Below are positions 21,365-30,563 of a stretch of 64,000 nucleotides of DNA, in pieces. This stretch comes from Nocardia paucivorans NBRC 100373. GTDB taxonomy: Bacteria > Actinomycetota > Actinomycetes > Mycobacteriales > Mycobacteriaceae. The stretch lies in contig NZ_BAGE01000041.1 of NCBI RefSeq assembly GCF_000308675.1, positions 248,001 through 312,000 on the forward strand. The letters run 5' to 3'. Below the pieces are notes generated by a model. It was not told the DNA's origin. It worked only from the letters and a program-made list of their open reading frames with translations, and searched no databases. The stretch's first letter is position 1; every line of letters starts with the position of its first letter. Made by a program: the position numbers and the translations under genes.

Positions 21365-21576
21365 GCCGCCGCCCCACGGCCCGTTCGGCGACCGGATCGC
21401 TCGGCGGATAGGCTGTTGTGCCCGATCGAGCACACGATCTACTCTCGGCCATGAGAGGGTGACCGGAGTTTTATCTCAACAACTCATCCGGTTCGTCTCG
21501 ACAGATCAGAGCAACCGAACGGCGGGCCGCGTCCCCGGCGGCCCGCGGTCGCGTCGACGACGCGGCGGAAGGTGAA

Positions 21577-23754
21577 GTGACCGATATGAGCGCCGACACC
21601 ATCGCCCGGCAGTGCACCCTGTGCGAGGCCCACTGCGGAATCCTGGTGACCGTGGAAGACCGAAAGGTCACCCGCATCGAGGGCAACCCCGACGATGTCC
21701 TGTCCAAGGGCTATATCTGCCCCAAGGCCACGGCCATGGCCGGGCTACACGAGGATCCCGACCGGCTGCGCACTCCCGTTCGTCGCGTGGGAGATTCGTT
21801 CGAACCCATCGGCTGGGACGAGGCGTTCCGGGAGATCGGCCGCCGACTTCGGTGGGTGCGGCGCACCTACGGCCGCCACGCCATCGGGATGTATCTGGGC
21901 AATCCCGCGGCGCACAACTCGGCCATCCTCTACGCGCTCGCGCTGCGCGGCGCCCTGTTGACCCGCAACTTCTTCACCGCGTCCTCGATCGACCAGTTCC
22001 CCCAGGAATTCGTGGCGTGGCAGATGTTCGGTTCGAACTTTCTCATGCCGATCGCCGATATCGACCGCACCGACCGGCTGATCGTGCTGGGCGCCAATCC
22101 GGCGGTGTCCAATGGCTCGGTCACCACCATGCCCGGCGCGAAGAACCGGATCCGCGAGGTACGTCGCCGCGGCGGCACAGTGGTGGTCATCGACCCGCGC
22201 CGCACAGAAACCGCTCGCCTGGCCGACGAACACGTCTCGGTCCTGCCCGGCGGGGACCCGTACCTGCTGCTCGGCATGCTGCACGTGATCCTCACCGAAA
22301 AGCGCTACGACGAGGCCGCGGTACGCACTCGGTGCAGCGGAATCGAAACTCTGCGACAGTTGATCGCCGACTTCACCCCCGAAAAGGCCGCCCCGCACGC
22401 GGGTGTCGACGCCGACACCATTCGACGACTGGCCCGGGAACACGCGGCGGCGGACTCGGCGGTGATCTATGCCCGGATCGGCGTCTGCCATCAGACCACC
22501 GGCACCATCACCCACTGGTTGGTGAACACCATCAATGCCGTCACCGGCAATCTCGACCGGCCCGGCGGCCAGATGTTCGCCACCCCAGCCGTGGACCTGG
22601 TTCGTCCGGCCCGGCGGATACCGCCCTGTCACGGCGCCTGGACCGACCGCTCCGGCCGCTACAAATCGTTCCGCTTCGAGCTGCCGGTGGCGGCGCTGGC
22701 CGACGAGATCCTCACCGAGGGACCCGGACAGATCCGGGCCATGATCACCTACGCGGGCAACCCGGTGCTCTCCACTCCCCAACACGGCCTGCTCGACAAA
22801 GCGCTCGACAGCGTCGACTTCTACGTGGCCGTGGACATGTACATCACCGAAACCACCCGGTATGCGGACATCATCCTGCCACCGGTTTCCCCGTTGGAGC
22901 GCGAGGACCTCGACATCCTGCTGACCATGTTCGGTGTGCGCGACACACTGCGCTACAACGCCCGCGCCATGGACCCGCCCGCCGACGGGCTGGAGGACTG
23001 GCAGATCATGGCGCGGCTGCTCACCGAGATCCTGCCGCTGCCGGCACGACCGATGACCGGGCGCGCCCTCAACACCCTGTTCGACCGGTTGAGCCCCCTG
23101 CGGGCCGCCGCGCTGGGAATGGCCGTCGGCCCGTACGGGGTGCTGCGTCACGGACGCAAGGGCATAACCCTGAAGAAGGTGCGCGAATCGCGTGGTGGTA
23201 TCGATTTCGGCCCCCTGCGGCCCCGACTGCGGTCGCTGATCGCCACCTCCGACCACAAGGTCCACCTTGCCCCGGAACGGTTCGTGGTCGAGGCCGGACG
23301 GTTGATTCGCGAACTGCCCGACGCGGAAACCCGCCACGCGGGATACGATCTGCGCCTCATCGGACGCCGCCATCTGCGCAGCAACAACTCGTGGCTGCAC
23401 AATGTCCCGGCCATGGTGAAGGGCCGCCCCCGGTGCACCGCCCTCATGCACCCCGACGATGCCGCCGAACGCGGGCTCACCGACGGCACCCCGGCCGCCG
23501 TCACCTCGCCCGTGGGCTCGATCGTGGTGCCGGTGGAGATCAGCGACGATATCCGTCGCGGTACGGTCGCCATCCCACACGGCTGGGGGCATCGCGAACC
23601 CGGTGTCGGCTGGACGGTGGCGGCATCGCTGCCCGGCGCCAATGTGAACCTGCTCCACGACCCCGAACAGGTCGACCGGCTGTCCGGGAACGCCGCGGTG
23701 AACAGTACCTGGGTGAAGGTCGAGCCCACCGAAAGCACCGTGGTCGTCGGCTGA
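21577..23754 (+). CDS. Molybdopterin-dependent oxidoreductase
   Basis: A 725-residue DMSO-reductase-family enzyme with a bis-molybdopterin guanine dinucleotide site. The N-terminal [4Fe-4S] motif is CTLCEAHC and GYICPK (residues 13-50). The catalytic subunit core and the C-terminal cofactor-binding barrel (about 605-720, HLRSNNSWLHNVP onward) follow. The substrate is unknown; the layout fits formate dehydrogenase-like or nitrate reductase-like orphan enzymes. No Tat signal and no partner subunits are adjacent, so it is probably cytoplasmic. GTG 21577 has GGAAGG four bases upstream; ATG 21586 is possible. Confidence 0.85.
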   Translation: MTDMSADTIARQCTLCEAHCGILVTVEDRKVTRIEGNPDDVLSKGYICPKATAMAGLHEDPDRLRTPVRRVGDSFEPIGWDEAFREIGRRLRWVRRTYGRHAIGMYLGNPAAHNSAILYALALRGALLTRNFFTASSIDQFPQEFVAWQMFGSNFLMPIADIDRTDRLIVLGANPAVSNGSVTTMPGAKNRIREVRRRGGTVVVIDPRRTETARLADEHVSVLPGGDPYLLLGMLHVILTEKRYDEAAVRTRCSGIETLRQLIADFTPEKAAPHAGVDADTIRRLAREHAAADSAVIYARIGVCHQTTGTITHWLVNTINAVTGNLDRPGGQMFATPAVDLVRPARRIPPCHGAWTDRSGRYKSFRFELPVAALADEILTEGPGQIRAMITYAGNPVLSTPQHGLLDKALDSVDFYVAVDMYITETTRYADIILPPVSPLEREDLDILLTMFGVRDTLRYNARAMDPPADGLEDWQIMARLLTEILPLPARPMTGRALNTLFDRLSPLRAAALGMAVGPYGVLRHGRKGITLKKVRESRGGIDFGPLRPRLRSLIATSDHKVHLAPERFVVEAGRLIRELPDAETRHAGYDLRLIGRRHLRSNNSWLHNVPAMVKGRPRCTALMHPDDAAERGLTDGTPAAVTSPVGSIVVPVEISDDIRRGTVAIPHGWGHREPGVGWTVAASLPGANVNLLHDPEQVDRLSGNAAVNSTWVKVEPTESTVVVG

Positions 23755-23768
23755 TCCGGCGCGTCGGG

Positions 23769-23800
23769 CCGCGCACCGGCGATCACATACCGGTGCGCGG
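23769..23800. terminator. Hairpin between convergent genes
   Basis: Eleven perfect pairs (CCGCGCACCGG with CCGGTGCGCGG) around a ten-base loop, midway between two converging genes. There is no T-run on either strand. Probably a bidirectional terminator of the kind used in high-GC actinomycetes. Confidence 0.5.
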
Positions 23801-23826
23801 TCATGGTAACCGCACCGCCGAAACGG

Positions 23827-24876
23827 TCAGACCGAAGGCGCGGGGGTCAGGACCTGAGCGAGTTCGGTGTGCAGGTCGAACAGCGCCGGTATCTGCTCGG
23901 CCGGCCGGCGTCCCATACCGCATTCGGTGGCGATACCGAATCGTGGCACCACCGTCCGGGCCGCCTCGATCCGGCGCAGCGCGCCGTCGCGGCCGTCGCT
24001 TGCGTGTACCAGCCCGAGGTAGAGCGTCGTTTCGGGAGAAAGATCCAGCTCACCCAGCGGTGCGAAGTACTCGACATCGGTACGGGACCGGGGAACCGGT
24101 AGATGTACCCAGTCGAGCCGACGTCCCAGGCCCGTGTTCAACCGGCCGGCGACCGCGGCCAACCGTCCCGTATCGGCGGGCTCGACGAAGTGCTGATGCC
24201 CGAAATCGCCGTAGCACAGGTGGTATCCGAGTTCCACCGCTTCGGGGACGGCCTGCCCCAACCGAATCAGCCGCTGGGCCACGCCCTCGAGTTGGGTCGG
24301 ATAGTCGGACCCGAACCAGGACGGGAACACCCCCTCGAAGATGGCGAACTCCACGGCGCAATCCCATTGCACGGCAAGGTCTTCCGCGGGAACGGTATCG
24401 AGGATCCGGTCCAGTTCGGTGAGCAGTTGCGCCTCGTATCGACGCTCCAGCTCGGCCTGCGGACCCGCGACGAATGCCCCGATCACGGCGATCGGTGTGG
24501 GCAACGACACCTGGAATCGAATACCTGCCGGGATGATGCCCTCGTCACGGAGCCGTCGGAACACCTGCCAGGATTCGATCGCGGCCGTGTCGTAGCCCAA
24601 GGGGCCCAGATCGATGGTCGTCGGATCGACACCCGATTTCGGCTGCACCCGTTCACTGGGCCCGTACTCCGGGCTCGGTGGTGGAACGGTTTCCAGATCG
24701 GGGTGGGCCTGCAGCTTGGGCAGCTGCCACACCACCCAGTTGTCCCGAATTCCCGTCTCACCGTCGGGGATTCGAGTTAGCACGGTCCCCATTCGTTTCG
24801 CGGCTTCGGTGAATACCGTTTCCGCGTCCGACAGCGGGATGCTACCGCATAAATGGACCAGACCATTTCCGGTCAC
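23827..24876 (-). CDS. MetE/UROD-like protein of unknown substrate
   Basis: A 349-residue TIM-barrel protein resembling the C-terminal domain of cobalamin-independent methionine synthase (UROD/MetE superfamily). Candidate metal ligands are in LGYHLCYGDFGHQHF and near the end in FGIATECGMGRRP, which resembles the MetE zinc-cysteine region. The N-terminal half lacks a full MetE folate domain, so it is not a complete methionine synthase; a methyl-transfer role is an inference. GTG start with GGAGG six bases upstream. Monocistronic. Confidence 0.65.
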   Translation of the reverse strand: MTGNGLVHLCGSIPLSDAETVFTEAAKRMGTVLTRIPDGETGIRDNWVVWQLPKLQAHPDLETVPPPSPEYGPSERVQPKSGVDPTTIDLGPLGYDTAAIESWQVFRRLRDEGIIPAGIRFQVSLPTPIAVIGAFVAGPQAELERRYEAQLLTELDRILDTVPAEDLAVQWDCAVEFAIFEGVFPSWFGSDYPTQLEGVAQRLIRLGQAVPEAVELGYHLCYGDFGHQHFVEPADTGRLAAVAGRLNTGLGRRLDWVHLPVPRSRTDVEYFAPLGELDLSPETTLYLGLVHASDGRDGALRRIEAARTVVPRFGIATECGMGRRPAEQIPALFDLHTELAQVLTPAPSV

Positions 24877-25112
24877 TATGTACCTCCTGCAAATCTGTCA
24901 CGACGCGGCCATTTCCCGCTCCCGGGGGATATCGCCGCCCGAGCCGTCGGATGGCAAACTTCGGGCCAAGCGATTGCCGGGCGTTACCGATACGCGCCGT
25001 GCAGCACACGGTACGAGCCGTACACGCGGCGAACTCACCACGGTTGGGAAGTGGGAACGAGCCACCGACCGCAGCGGCGATTCACGTATCCGTCGAACGA
25101 ATATCGCCTCGA

Positions 25113-26927
25113 TCAGGATTGCGCCGGCTTGCGCAGCGCCGCGATGAACATGGCGTCGGTTCCGTGCCGATGCGGCCACAGCTGGACGGTGGGACCATCC
25201 CCGAGTCCGGCGACACCGGGCAGCAGCTCCCGGGCGTCGAGTCGCTCGGCCCCGGTACGGCGCACGGCGTCGGCGACCACCGCGACGGTCTCCGGAAGAT
25301 GCGGGGAACAGGTGGAATACACCACCACCCCGCCCGGCCGCAGCAGCTCCCACGCCGCGGCGAGCAGCTCCCGTTGTAGCGCGACCAGTTCCGCGACATC
25401 GGCGGGGGTGCGCCGCCACCGCGCCTCGGGTCGACGCCGCAACGCACCGAGCCCGGTACACGGAGCGTCCACCAGAATCCGGTCGTAGCCGGGGGTCAAA
25501 CCACTGCTGCGGCCGTCGGCGACATGCACGTCCACCGGCAGCCCTCGAGTGGCGGTACGGACCAGCTCCGCCCGATGTTCGGCCGGTTCGACCGCGTCCA
25601 CCCGATGGCCATCGATATCGGCCAGCGAACCCAACAGGGCGGCCTTCCCACCGGGGCCGGCACACAGATCCAGCCAGCGACCGCGGTCCGCGCCGAGCAG
25701 CGGGGCCCGGGTGAGCGCGAGCGCGACCAACTGACTGCCCTCGTCCTGGACCGCGGCCATCCCCTCACGGACGGGTTCCAACGCGCCGGGGTCACCGCTG
25801 TCCAGGTACACCGCGTACGGCGACCATCGACCCTCCGCACCCCCGGTGATCAGCGCGAGCTCCTCCGCGGTGATATCCCCGGGTCTGGCCACCAGATGTA
25901 CGGCGGGTCGGTCGTCGTCGGCGGCGAGGAGATCGCGCAACTCCCCCGCGTTCGCGCCGAGCGCATCGGCGAACGCCTGCGCGATCCAGGTCGGGTGGGC
26001 GTATTCGAAGGCGAGCCGCCCCAATGGATCCCGCGGAGCCAGCGCCTCGACCCATTCCTGCGGGGTCCGCTCGGCGGCCCGTCGGAGCACGGCGTTCACG
26101 AATCCCGCGCGGCCCGCGCCGGATTCGGCCCGGGCCAGCGCCACCGAAGTGTCCACGGCGGCGTGCGCACCGATCCGGGTACGCAGCAGTTGGTAGACGC
26201 CCAGACGCAGGACGTCCAGCAACGGGCCGTCGATATCGGCGGTATCGCGTCCGGCGCATTCGGCGACGACCGCGTCGAGCACCCCCAGGGTGCGACAGGC
26301 TCCGTAACCGAGTTCGGTGGCCAGGGCCGCATCCTGACCGTGCACACCGTACTCGCGCAGCAGGGCGGGCAACACCAGGTTGGCGTATGCGTCGCGTTCC
26401 CGTACCGCTCGCAGTGTCTCCAACGCGACCGTCCGGGCCGGATCGGCGGGCGCCCGGCGGCGAGTGCCCGTCTTCGACGCTTTGGCCCCACCGGCCTTCC
26501 CGTGTTGCCGTCCCGTTCCGGATTCGTTCTGGGTCCGCGCGCGCATTCGGCCGGCCGAGCCGCCCTGCCGGCGGTCCGATCCGGGTGTATCGCCCGACCG
26601 CGCGTTCGTGGTGGGTCGGCGCTCTCGATTCGTTCGTTTCCCCACCGGTTCCGCCTCTCCGCGCCGCGCGCCGGTGCGCTCCCGGTTCCGCTCGTCCCGC
26701 TGCGCGGCGGTTCCCGAGTTAATCGACCGGACATCACGTCCCGAGCGCCGATCCTCGGTGCCCCGGTCGACCGCCGGCCTGTTCCGCCGCGCCCGCGGAT
26801 CCGCGGAGCCGCCGTCGACGTGCTCATCGGGTTGCGACGACGAACCGTCCGTCCCGCCGCGGTTGCGTCGAAAACCCCGCCGTCGTTCGCCGGATCCCCC
26901 GGCGGTCGCTCCTGTCGGGCCGTTCAC
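25113..26927 (-). CDS. rsmB: 16S rRNA m5C967 methyltransferase RsmB with long basic N-terminus
   Basis: Methylates cytosine 967 of 16S rRNA using SAM. The enzyme core begins at about residue 160 ([15 protein letters not shown]), with an N-terminal NusB-like RNA-binding domain (about 165-300) and the methyltransferase domain ([36 protein letters not shown]). Both catalytic cysteines (APCTG and STCS) are present. Residues 1 to about 155 form a disordered Arg/Gly/Ser-rich extension. GTG overlaps the fmt stop (GTGA), and the extension in this frame is open up to that overlap. Confidence 0.9.
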   Translation of the reverse strand: MNGPTGATAGGSGERRRGFRRNRGGTDGSSSQPDEHVDGGSADPRARRNRPAVDRGTEDRRSGRDVRSINSGTAAQRDERNRERTGARRGEAEPVGKRTNRERRPTTNARSGDTPGSDRRQGGSAGRMRARTQNESGTGRQHGKAGGAKASKTGTRRRAPADPARTVALETLRAVRERDAYANLVLPALLREYGVHGQDAALATELGYGACRTLGVLDAVVAECAGRDTADIDGPLLDVLRLGVYQLLRTRIGAHAAVDTSVALARAESGAGRAGFVNAVLRRAAERTPQEWVEALAPRDPLGRLAFEYAHPTWIAQAFADALGANAGELRDLLAADDDRPAVHLVARPGDITAEELALITGGAEGRWSPYAVYLDSGDPGALEPVREGMAAVQDEGSQLVALALTRAPLLGADRGRWLDLCAGPGGKAALLGSLADIDGHRVDAVEPAEHRAELVRTATRGLPVDVHVADGRSSGLTPGYDRILVDAPCTGLGALRRRPEARWRRTPADVAELVALQRELLAAAWELLRPGGVVVYSTCSPHLPETVAVVADAVRRTGAERLDARELLPGVAGLGDGPTVQLWPHRHGTDAMFIAALRKPAQS

Positions 26928-27847
26928 TCGGCCACCGTACCGGGCTCCAGTCGTGCCCCACGCGCCCAGTCGAGCGCGGACATCTTCCGCTTCCCCTGCG
27001 GCTGTACCTCACCGAGCCGGACGGCGGTGGTCGCGGTGCCCACGAACACCCCCGTTTTCCGGACCTCGATACGCCCCTCCGGCAGCATCTCCTCGACCAG
27101 GTCCACCGGCCCCACCTTGATCCGGACACCGGCCACCTCGGTCCACGCACCGGGTGACGGGGTGACCGCTCGAATGTGTCGGCCGACGGCCAACGCCGGC
27201 TGAGCCCAGCGCACCCGCGCGAATTCCGAGGTGATCTTGGGCGCGTAGGAGACACCGTCGGTCGGTTGCGGAACCGCCTGCAGGGTTCCGTCCTCCACAC
27301 CGTCGAGGGTCTGTTCGAGCAGTGCGGCACCGCTGACCGCCAGTCGATCCAGCAGGGTTCCGGCGGTATCGGCGACATCGATGCGTTCGGTCACCACGCC
27401 GAATACCGGGCCGGTGTCCAACCCGGACTCGATCAGGAATGTGGAGGCGCCGGTGATCTCGTCACCGGCGGCGATGGCGGCCTGTACCGGCGCGGCGCCC
27501 CGCCAGGCCGGGAGAAGGGAGAAGTGCAGGTTGATCCAGCCGTGCGGCGGCAGATCCAGCACCTTCCAGGGCAGCAGCGCGCCGTAGGCGACCACCGGAC
27601 AGCAGTCGGGGGCCAACTCGTTGAGGGTCGCGACGAAATCGGGGTCGTCGGGCCGAGACGGAGTGAGCACCCGGACCCCGTATTCGTCGGCGACCTGCCC
27701 GACGGGTGAACGAGTGAGTTTCCGGCCACGCCCGGCCACCGCGTCGGGTCGGGTCACCACGGCGATCACCTCGTGCCGCGAGGATTCGAGCAGCCGTCGC
27801 AGCGACGGCACCGCCGGTTCGGGGGTTCCGGCGAAGACGATTCGCAT
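26924..27847 (-). CDS. fmt: Methionyl-tRNA formyltransferase
   Basis: Formylates initiator Met-tRNA with 10-formyl-tetrahydrofolate. The 307 residues have the catalytic domain ([16 protein letters not shown] at the start, then [13 protein letters not shown] with the conserved loop, and GLDTGPV) and a C-terminal OB-like tRNA-binding domain from about 205. The ATG shares one base with the def stop. def-fmt-rsmB is the usual actinobacterial order. Confidence 0.96.
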   Translation of the reverse strand: MRIVFAGTPEPAVPSLRRLLESSRHEVIAVVTRPDAVAGRGRKLTRSPVGQVADEYGVRVLTPSRPDDPDFVATLNELAPDCCPVVAYGALLPWKVLDLPPHGWINLHFSLLPAWRGAAPVQAAIAAGDEITGASTFLIESGLDTGPVFGVVTERIDVADTAGTLLDRLAVSGAALLEQTLDGVEDGTLQAVPQPTDGVSYAPKITSEFARVRWAQPALAVGRHIRAVTPSPGAWTEVAGVRIKVGPVDLVEEMLPEGRIEVRKTGVFVGTATTAVRLGEVQPQGKRKMSALDWARGARLEPGTVAE

Positions 27848-28389
27848 CAGCGACCCCGCCCGGAGACGGCGCGGCTGGGGCGAACGGTGATACCGGCGGT
27901 GAACCAGTCCGATTCCCGAATGGCGCGCATGGCGTCCTTGCGATTCGGCGGATCCAGGCGATCGATGAAGAGCACCCCGTCCAGATGATCGGTTTCGTGT
28001 TGGACGCACCGGGCCAACAGATCCTCGGCCTCGAAATCGACCGGCGTCCCGTGCATGTCCACCCCCGAGACCCGCACTCTTCGGGCACGTCGGGTCTCGT
28101 AGCTCAGGCCGGGAATGGACAGGCATCCCTCCGGCCCGATCTGATCCTCCTCGCCCGATGGCGTCCATACCGGGTTCACCAGATGCCCGGCGGCGTCACC
28201 GGTGTCGTAGACGAAGACCCGCAGCCCCACGCCGATCTGCGGCGCGGCCATACCGACACCACCGTCGTCGTACATGGTGTCGGTCAGGTCGGCGACCAGC
28301 TGCCGCAGCTCGGCACCGAAATCGGTGACCTCCGCCGCGCGGGCTCGCAGAATAGGATCGCCGAAGAGGCGGACGGGCTGAATGGTCAC
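27847..28389 (-). CDS. def: Peptide deformylase
   Basis: Removes the N-formyl group from nascent proteins; a metal-dependent cytosolic enzyme acting at the ribosome. The three family motifs are present: [15 protein letters not shown] (metal cysteine) and QHETDHLDG (HExxH metal histidines). Length 180 residues. GTG start with GGGAG six bases upstream. First gene of def-fmt-rsmB. Confidence 0.96.
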   Translation of the reverse strand: MTIQPVRLFGDPILRARAAEVTDFGAELRQLVADLTDTMYDDGGVGMAAPQIGVGLRVFVYDTGDAAGHLVNPVWTPSGEEDQIGPEGCLSIPGLSYETRRARRVRVSGVDMHGTPVDFEAEDLLARCVQHETDHLDGVLFIDRLDPPNRKDAMRAIRESDWFTAGITVRPSRAVSGRGR

Positions 28390-28490
28390 GGCAGCTCCCG
28401 ATAACAGCGGACAGAAAAAGGAATAACGGTCATCTCATTCTAAAGACGCGCGCACACGACGCGTGGATCCCCGATTCCGACGCCCCCGGC

Positions 28491-28541
28491 TGATACAAAA
28501 CGGATGCGGTCGGGCGGGTGTCGAGTCCCCCGCCCGACCGC
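28491..28541 (-). terminator. Intrinsic terminator after the lipase gene
   Basis: Thirteen perfect pairs (28506-28518 with 28529-28541), followed on the minus strand by CCGTTTTGTAT. It starts 21 bases past the lipase stop. Confidence 0.6.
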
Positions 28542-28561
28542 CACTCGACCGGATCGGCCGT

Positions 28562-29584
28562 TCAGATATTGCCGCCGATGATCACCTGCGGTATTCCCGT
28601 CCCGAGCGGGACGGGAACGCAGACCGGGGTCGGTGCGGTCTGCGGGTCCAGCGCCTCCAACAGCAGTTCGGCGACGAACGGGTCGTACACCATGTGGAAG
28701 TGTCCGGTCAGATTCACCGGGCAGCGATCCTGCAGCACGATGTTCTCGGCGCCGGGACCACGCAGAGCGATGTTCTCGAACGGTTGGATCATCTCGTCGA
28801 ACCGAGAACCGATCGTCACATAGCGCACTCCGGGGACGGTGTCACCGCCGGAATTCAGCTCACGCATGAATTGCGAGCCCTGTGCCTGCTGAACGGCCGC
28901 GACGGAGAGCACCCGTTCGAATACCTGCTCGGCACCCGGGATCTGCCGGGCGATCGGCACCAGCCCGTACATCACACCCCCGTAGGTGGGCGAGGCGAGC
29001 CCCACCCACACCCCCACCTTCGACGCGCCCCCGAGTTTGTTGATGTAGTAGCGGGTCACATTCGCCCCCTGCGAGAATCCCACCAGATCCACCTGGCGCG
29101 CACCGGTCGCGGCGAGCACCTCGTCCACGAACGCGGCGATCTGATACCCGCTGAGCACCATGTCCTCGGTCCCGTAGGTTCCCGCTCCGGGACGGCCACC
29201 GTAGTTGAGGGCGAAAACGCAGTAACCCTCCGCGGCCAGTCGCGGCGCAATGGCGGACCAGTCCGTATAGGCGCTGGCATCGGTGCCGTGCGCGAGCACC
29301 ACCGGACGGGGGTGGGCCGCGGTCGGTGCGCAGGCGAAATCGTTCGCGCCCGAGGGCGCCGCGTTCGGATGGGTCTTCATGTACAGGGCGGCCGCGAGGT
29401 GATCCGACTGCCGCGGCGCCGATTCGGTCGGCACGACCGGCGGGAGATAGCCCGCCGGTCGTGCGGTCGCGGGCCCCGCGCCGAGTACCGAGCCGACAAC
29501 CATCACGGCCGTCGCGATTCCGGACAGAACAACTCTGCCCCATTGTGTTATGTCCCCACCCCACCGCATTCGTATCCGTTTCAC
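28562..29584 (-). CDS. Secreted alpha/beta-hydrolase, lipase class 2
   Basis: A 340-residue secreted lipase/esterase. Residues 1 to about 41 form a Sec signal peptide (basic start, hydrophobic VVLSGIATAVMVVG, then TARPAGY). The catalytic serine lies in VGFSQGA, with PVVLAHGT as the oxyanion-side motif. The likely acid is in GSRFDEMI and the likely base in TGHFHMVYD. Class 2 secreted lipases of this type are common in Nocardia and mycobacteria; the natural ester substrate is unknown. GTG start. Single gene with its own terminator. Confidence 0.85.
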   Translation of the reverse strand: MKRIRMRWGGDITQWGRVVLSGIATAVMVVGSVLGAGPATARPAGYLPPVVPTESAPRQSDHLAAALYMKTHPNAAPSGANDFACAPTAAHPRPVVLAHGTDASAYTDWSAIAPRLAAEGYCVFALNYGGRPGAGTYGTEDMVLSGYQIAAFVDEVLAATGARQVDLVGFSQGANVTRYYINKLGGASKVGVWVGLASPTYGGVMYGLVPIARQIPGAEQVFERVLSVAAVQQAQGSQFMRELNSGGDTVPGVRYVTIGSRFDEMIQPFENIALRGPGAENIVLQDRCPVNLTGHFHMVYDPFVAELLLEALDPQTAPTPVCVPVPLGTGIPQVIIGGNI

Positions 29585-29647
29585 ATCACAATCATCTACC
29601 CCATTCGTCGCCGATTTCCCGCTCCGAACACGACTTTGGCCGGGCCG

Positions 29648-30307
29648 TTACTTTTCGGGTGTGTCATCCTCGGCCAGGATGCGGTATAAGGCGCGTCGGG
29701 CCTCGGTGAGTACCTCGGCCGCCTTGGTCGCCTGCTCGGGGGTACCGGCCGCCGCGACCTGCGCGACCGCACCGAACAACTGCCCCAGCAAACCCCGCAG
29801 GTCGATCGCCTGTTCGCCGACACCTTCCTTGACCTGCGCCCACGGGTCCCCGAGTTCGTCGCGGTGCGCGGTGACGTATTCGGTGCCCGTGGCGGTCAAC
29901 TGGGCCGTTTTTCGACCGGCCACCTTCTCGATGACGATCAGCCCCTCGTCCTCCAACTGCGACAACGCCGGGTAGATGGACCCCGGACTGGGGCGCCAGA
30001 GATCATCGCTGCGTTCGCGGATCTGTTGGATCAACTCGTATCCGTGCATCGGCCGCTCCGCGAGCAACAACAGGATCGCGGCGCGCACATCACCACGTCG
30101 GCCTCGGCCCCCGCGCCCCCGACCACGCCCGAAACCGGGACCGAAACCGGGACCGAAACCGGGACCGAAACCCCGCCCAGGACCGAAGCCCGGGCCGAAT
30201 CCGGGACCGAAACCATGACCGCCGTGCCGGAAATGTCCGTGCGGCCCATGTCCTCCGTGGCGACGCGACCATCGGGCGCGCATCGCGTGGCGCTCCATGT
30301 CTTCCAT
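29648..30307 (-). CDS. PadR-family regulator with His/Gly-rich N-terminus
   Basis: A 219-residue PadR-type repressor. The winged helix-turn-helix is at about 80-155 (RAAILLLLAERPMHGYELIQ, then SPGSIYPALSQLEDEGLI), followed by a C-terminal helical dimerisation region. Residues 12-75 are unusual: a histidine-rich stretch (HGGHGPHGHFRHGGHG), FGPG repeats and an Arg/Gly run. The His cluster could bind metal, and the RG stretch nucleic acid. ATG 30307 has a strong GGGGAGG site; an ATG 33 bases upstream would lie inside the operator-like dyad. Confidence 0.85.
   Translation of the reverse strand: MEDMERHAMRARWSRRHGGHGPHGHFRHGGHGFGPGFGPGFGPGRGFGPGFGPGFGPGFGRGRGRGGRGRRGDVRAAILLLLAERPMHGYELIQQIRERSDDLWRPSPGSIYPALSQLEDEGLIVIEKVAGRKTAQLTATGTEYVTAHRDELGDPWAQVKEGVGEQAIDLRGLLGQLFGAVAQVAAAGTPEQATKAAEVLTEARRALYRILAEDDTPEK
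30131..30215. repeat. Tandem 12-base repeats encoding FGPG
   Basis: About seven copies, four of them nearly exact, of a 12-base unit (GAAACCGGGACC on the plus strand) inside the padR coding region. Copy number is likely to vary between strains by slippage, without breaking the frame. Confidence 0.8.
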
Positions 30308-30339
30308 AACGACCTCCCCAGGCTTTCGTACGTTCTTCA

Positions 30340-30361
30340 TGATATCGACGATATATCGACA
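30340..30361. promoter_or_regulatory. Palindromic operator upstream of padR
   Basis: Overlapping dyads of GATATCGACGATATATCGAC type, including the perfect CGATATATCG, lie 33-54 bases upstream of the padR start in an otherwise GC-rich region. Probably the autoregulatory PadR site. Confidence 0.5.
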
Positions 30362-30497
30362 ATCTATCCACAGCAAGGCCTTGCACGAAGCCCACACCCC
30401 GGCATACAACCGCGCCTCTCGAGCGATACACCACCGACAGCGGGGCGAGAACGGCGACTTCCGGTAGCGAATACGTCCCGCCGGAATTCGGTCCGGC

Positions 30498-30563
30498 GGC
30501 TCGGTATCGGACGGCTCGGTATCGGACGGCTCGGATAGGCTCAGATCTCGGATAGGCTCAGAT
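30498..30563. repeat. Short tandem repeats at the priA 3' end
   Basis: Two copies of a 15-base unit (CGGCTCGGTATCGGA, 30498-30527) are followed by two copies of a 17-base unit (CTCGGATAGGCTCAGAT, 30530-30563). The last copy overlaps the priA stop. Non-coding apart from that overlap. Confidence 0.7.
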
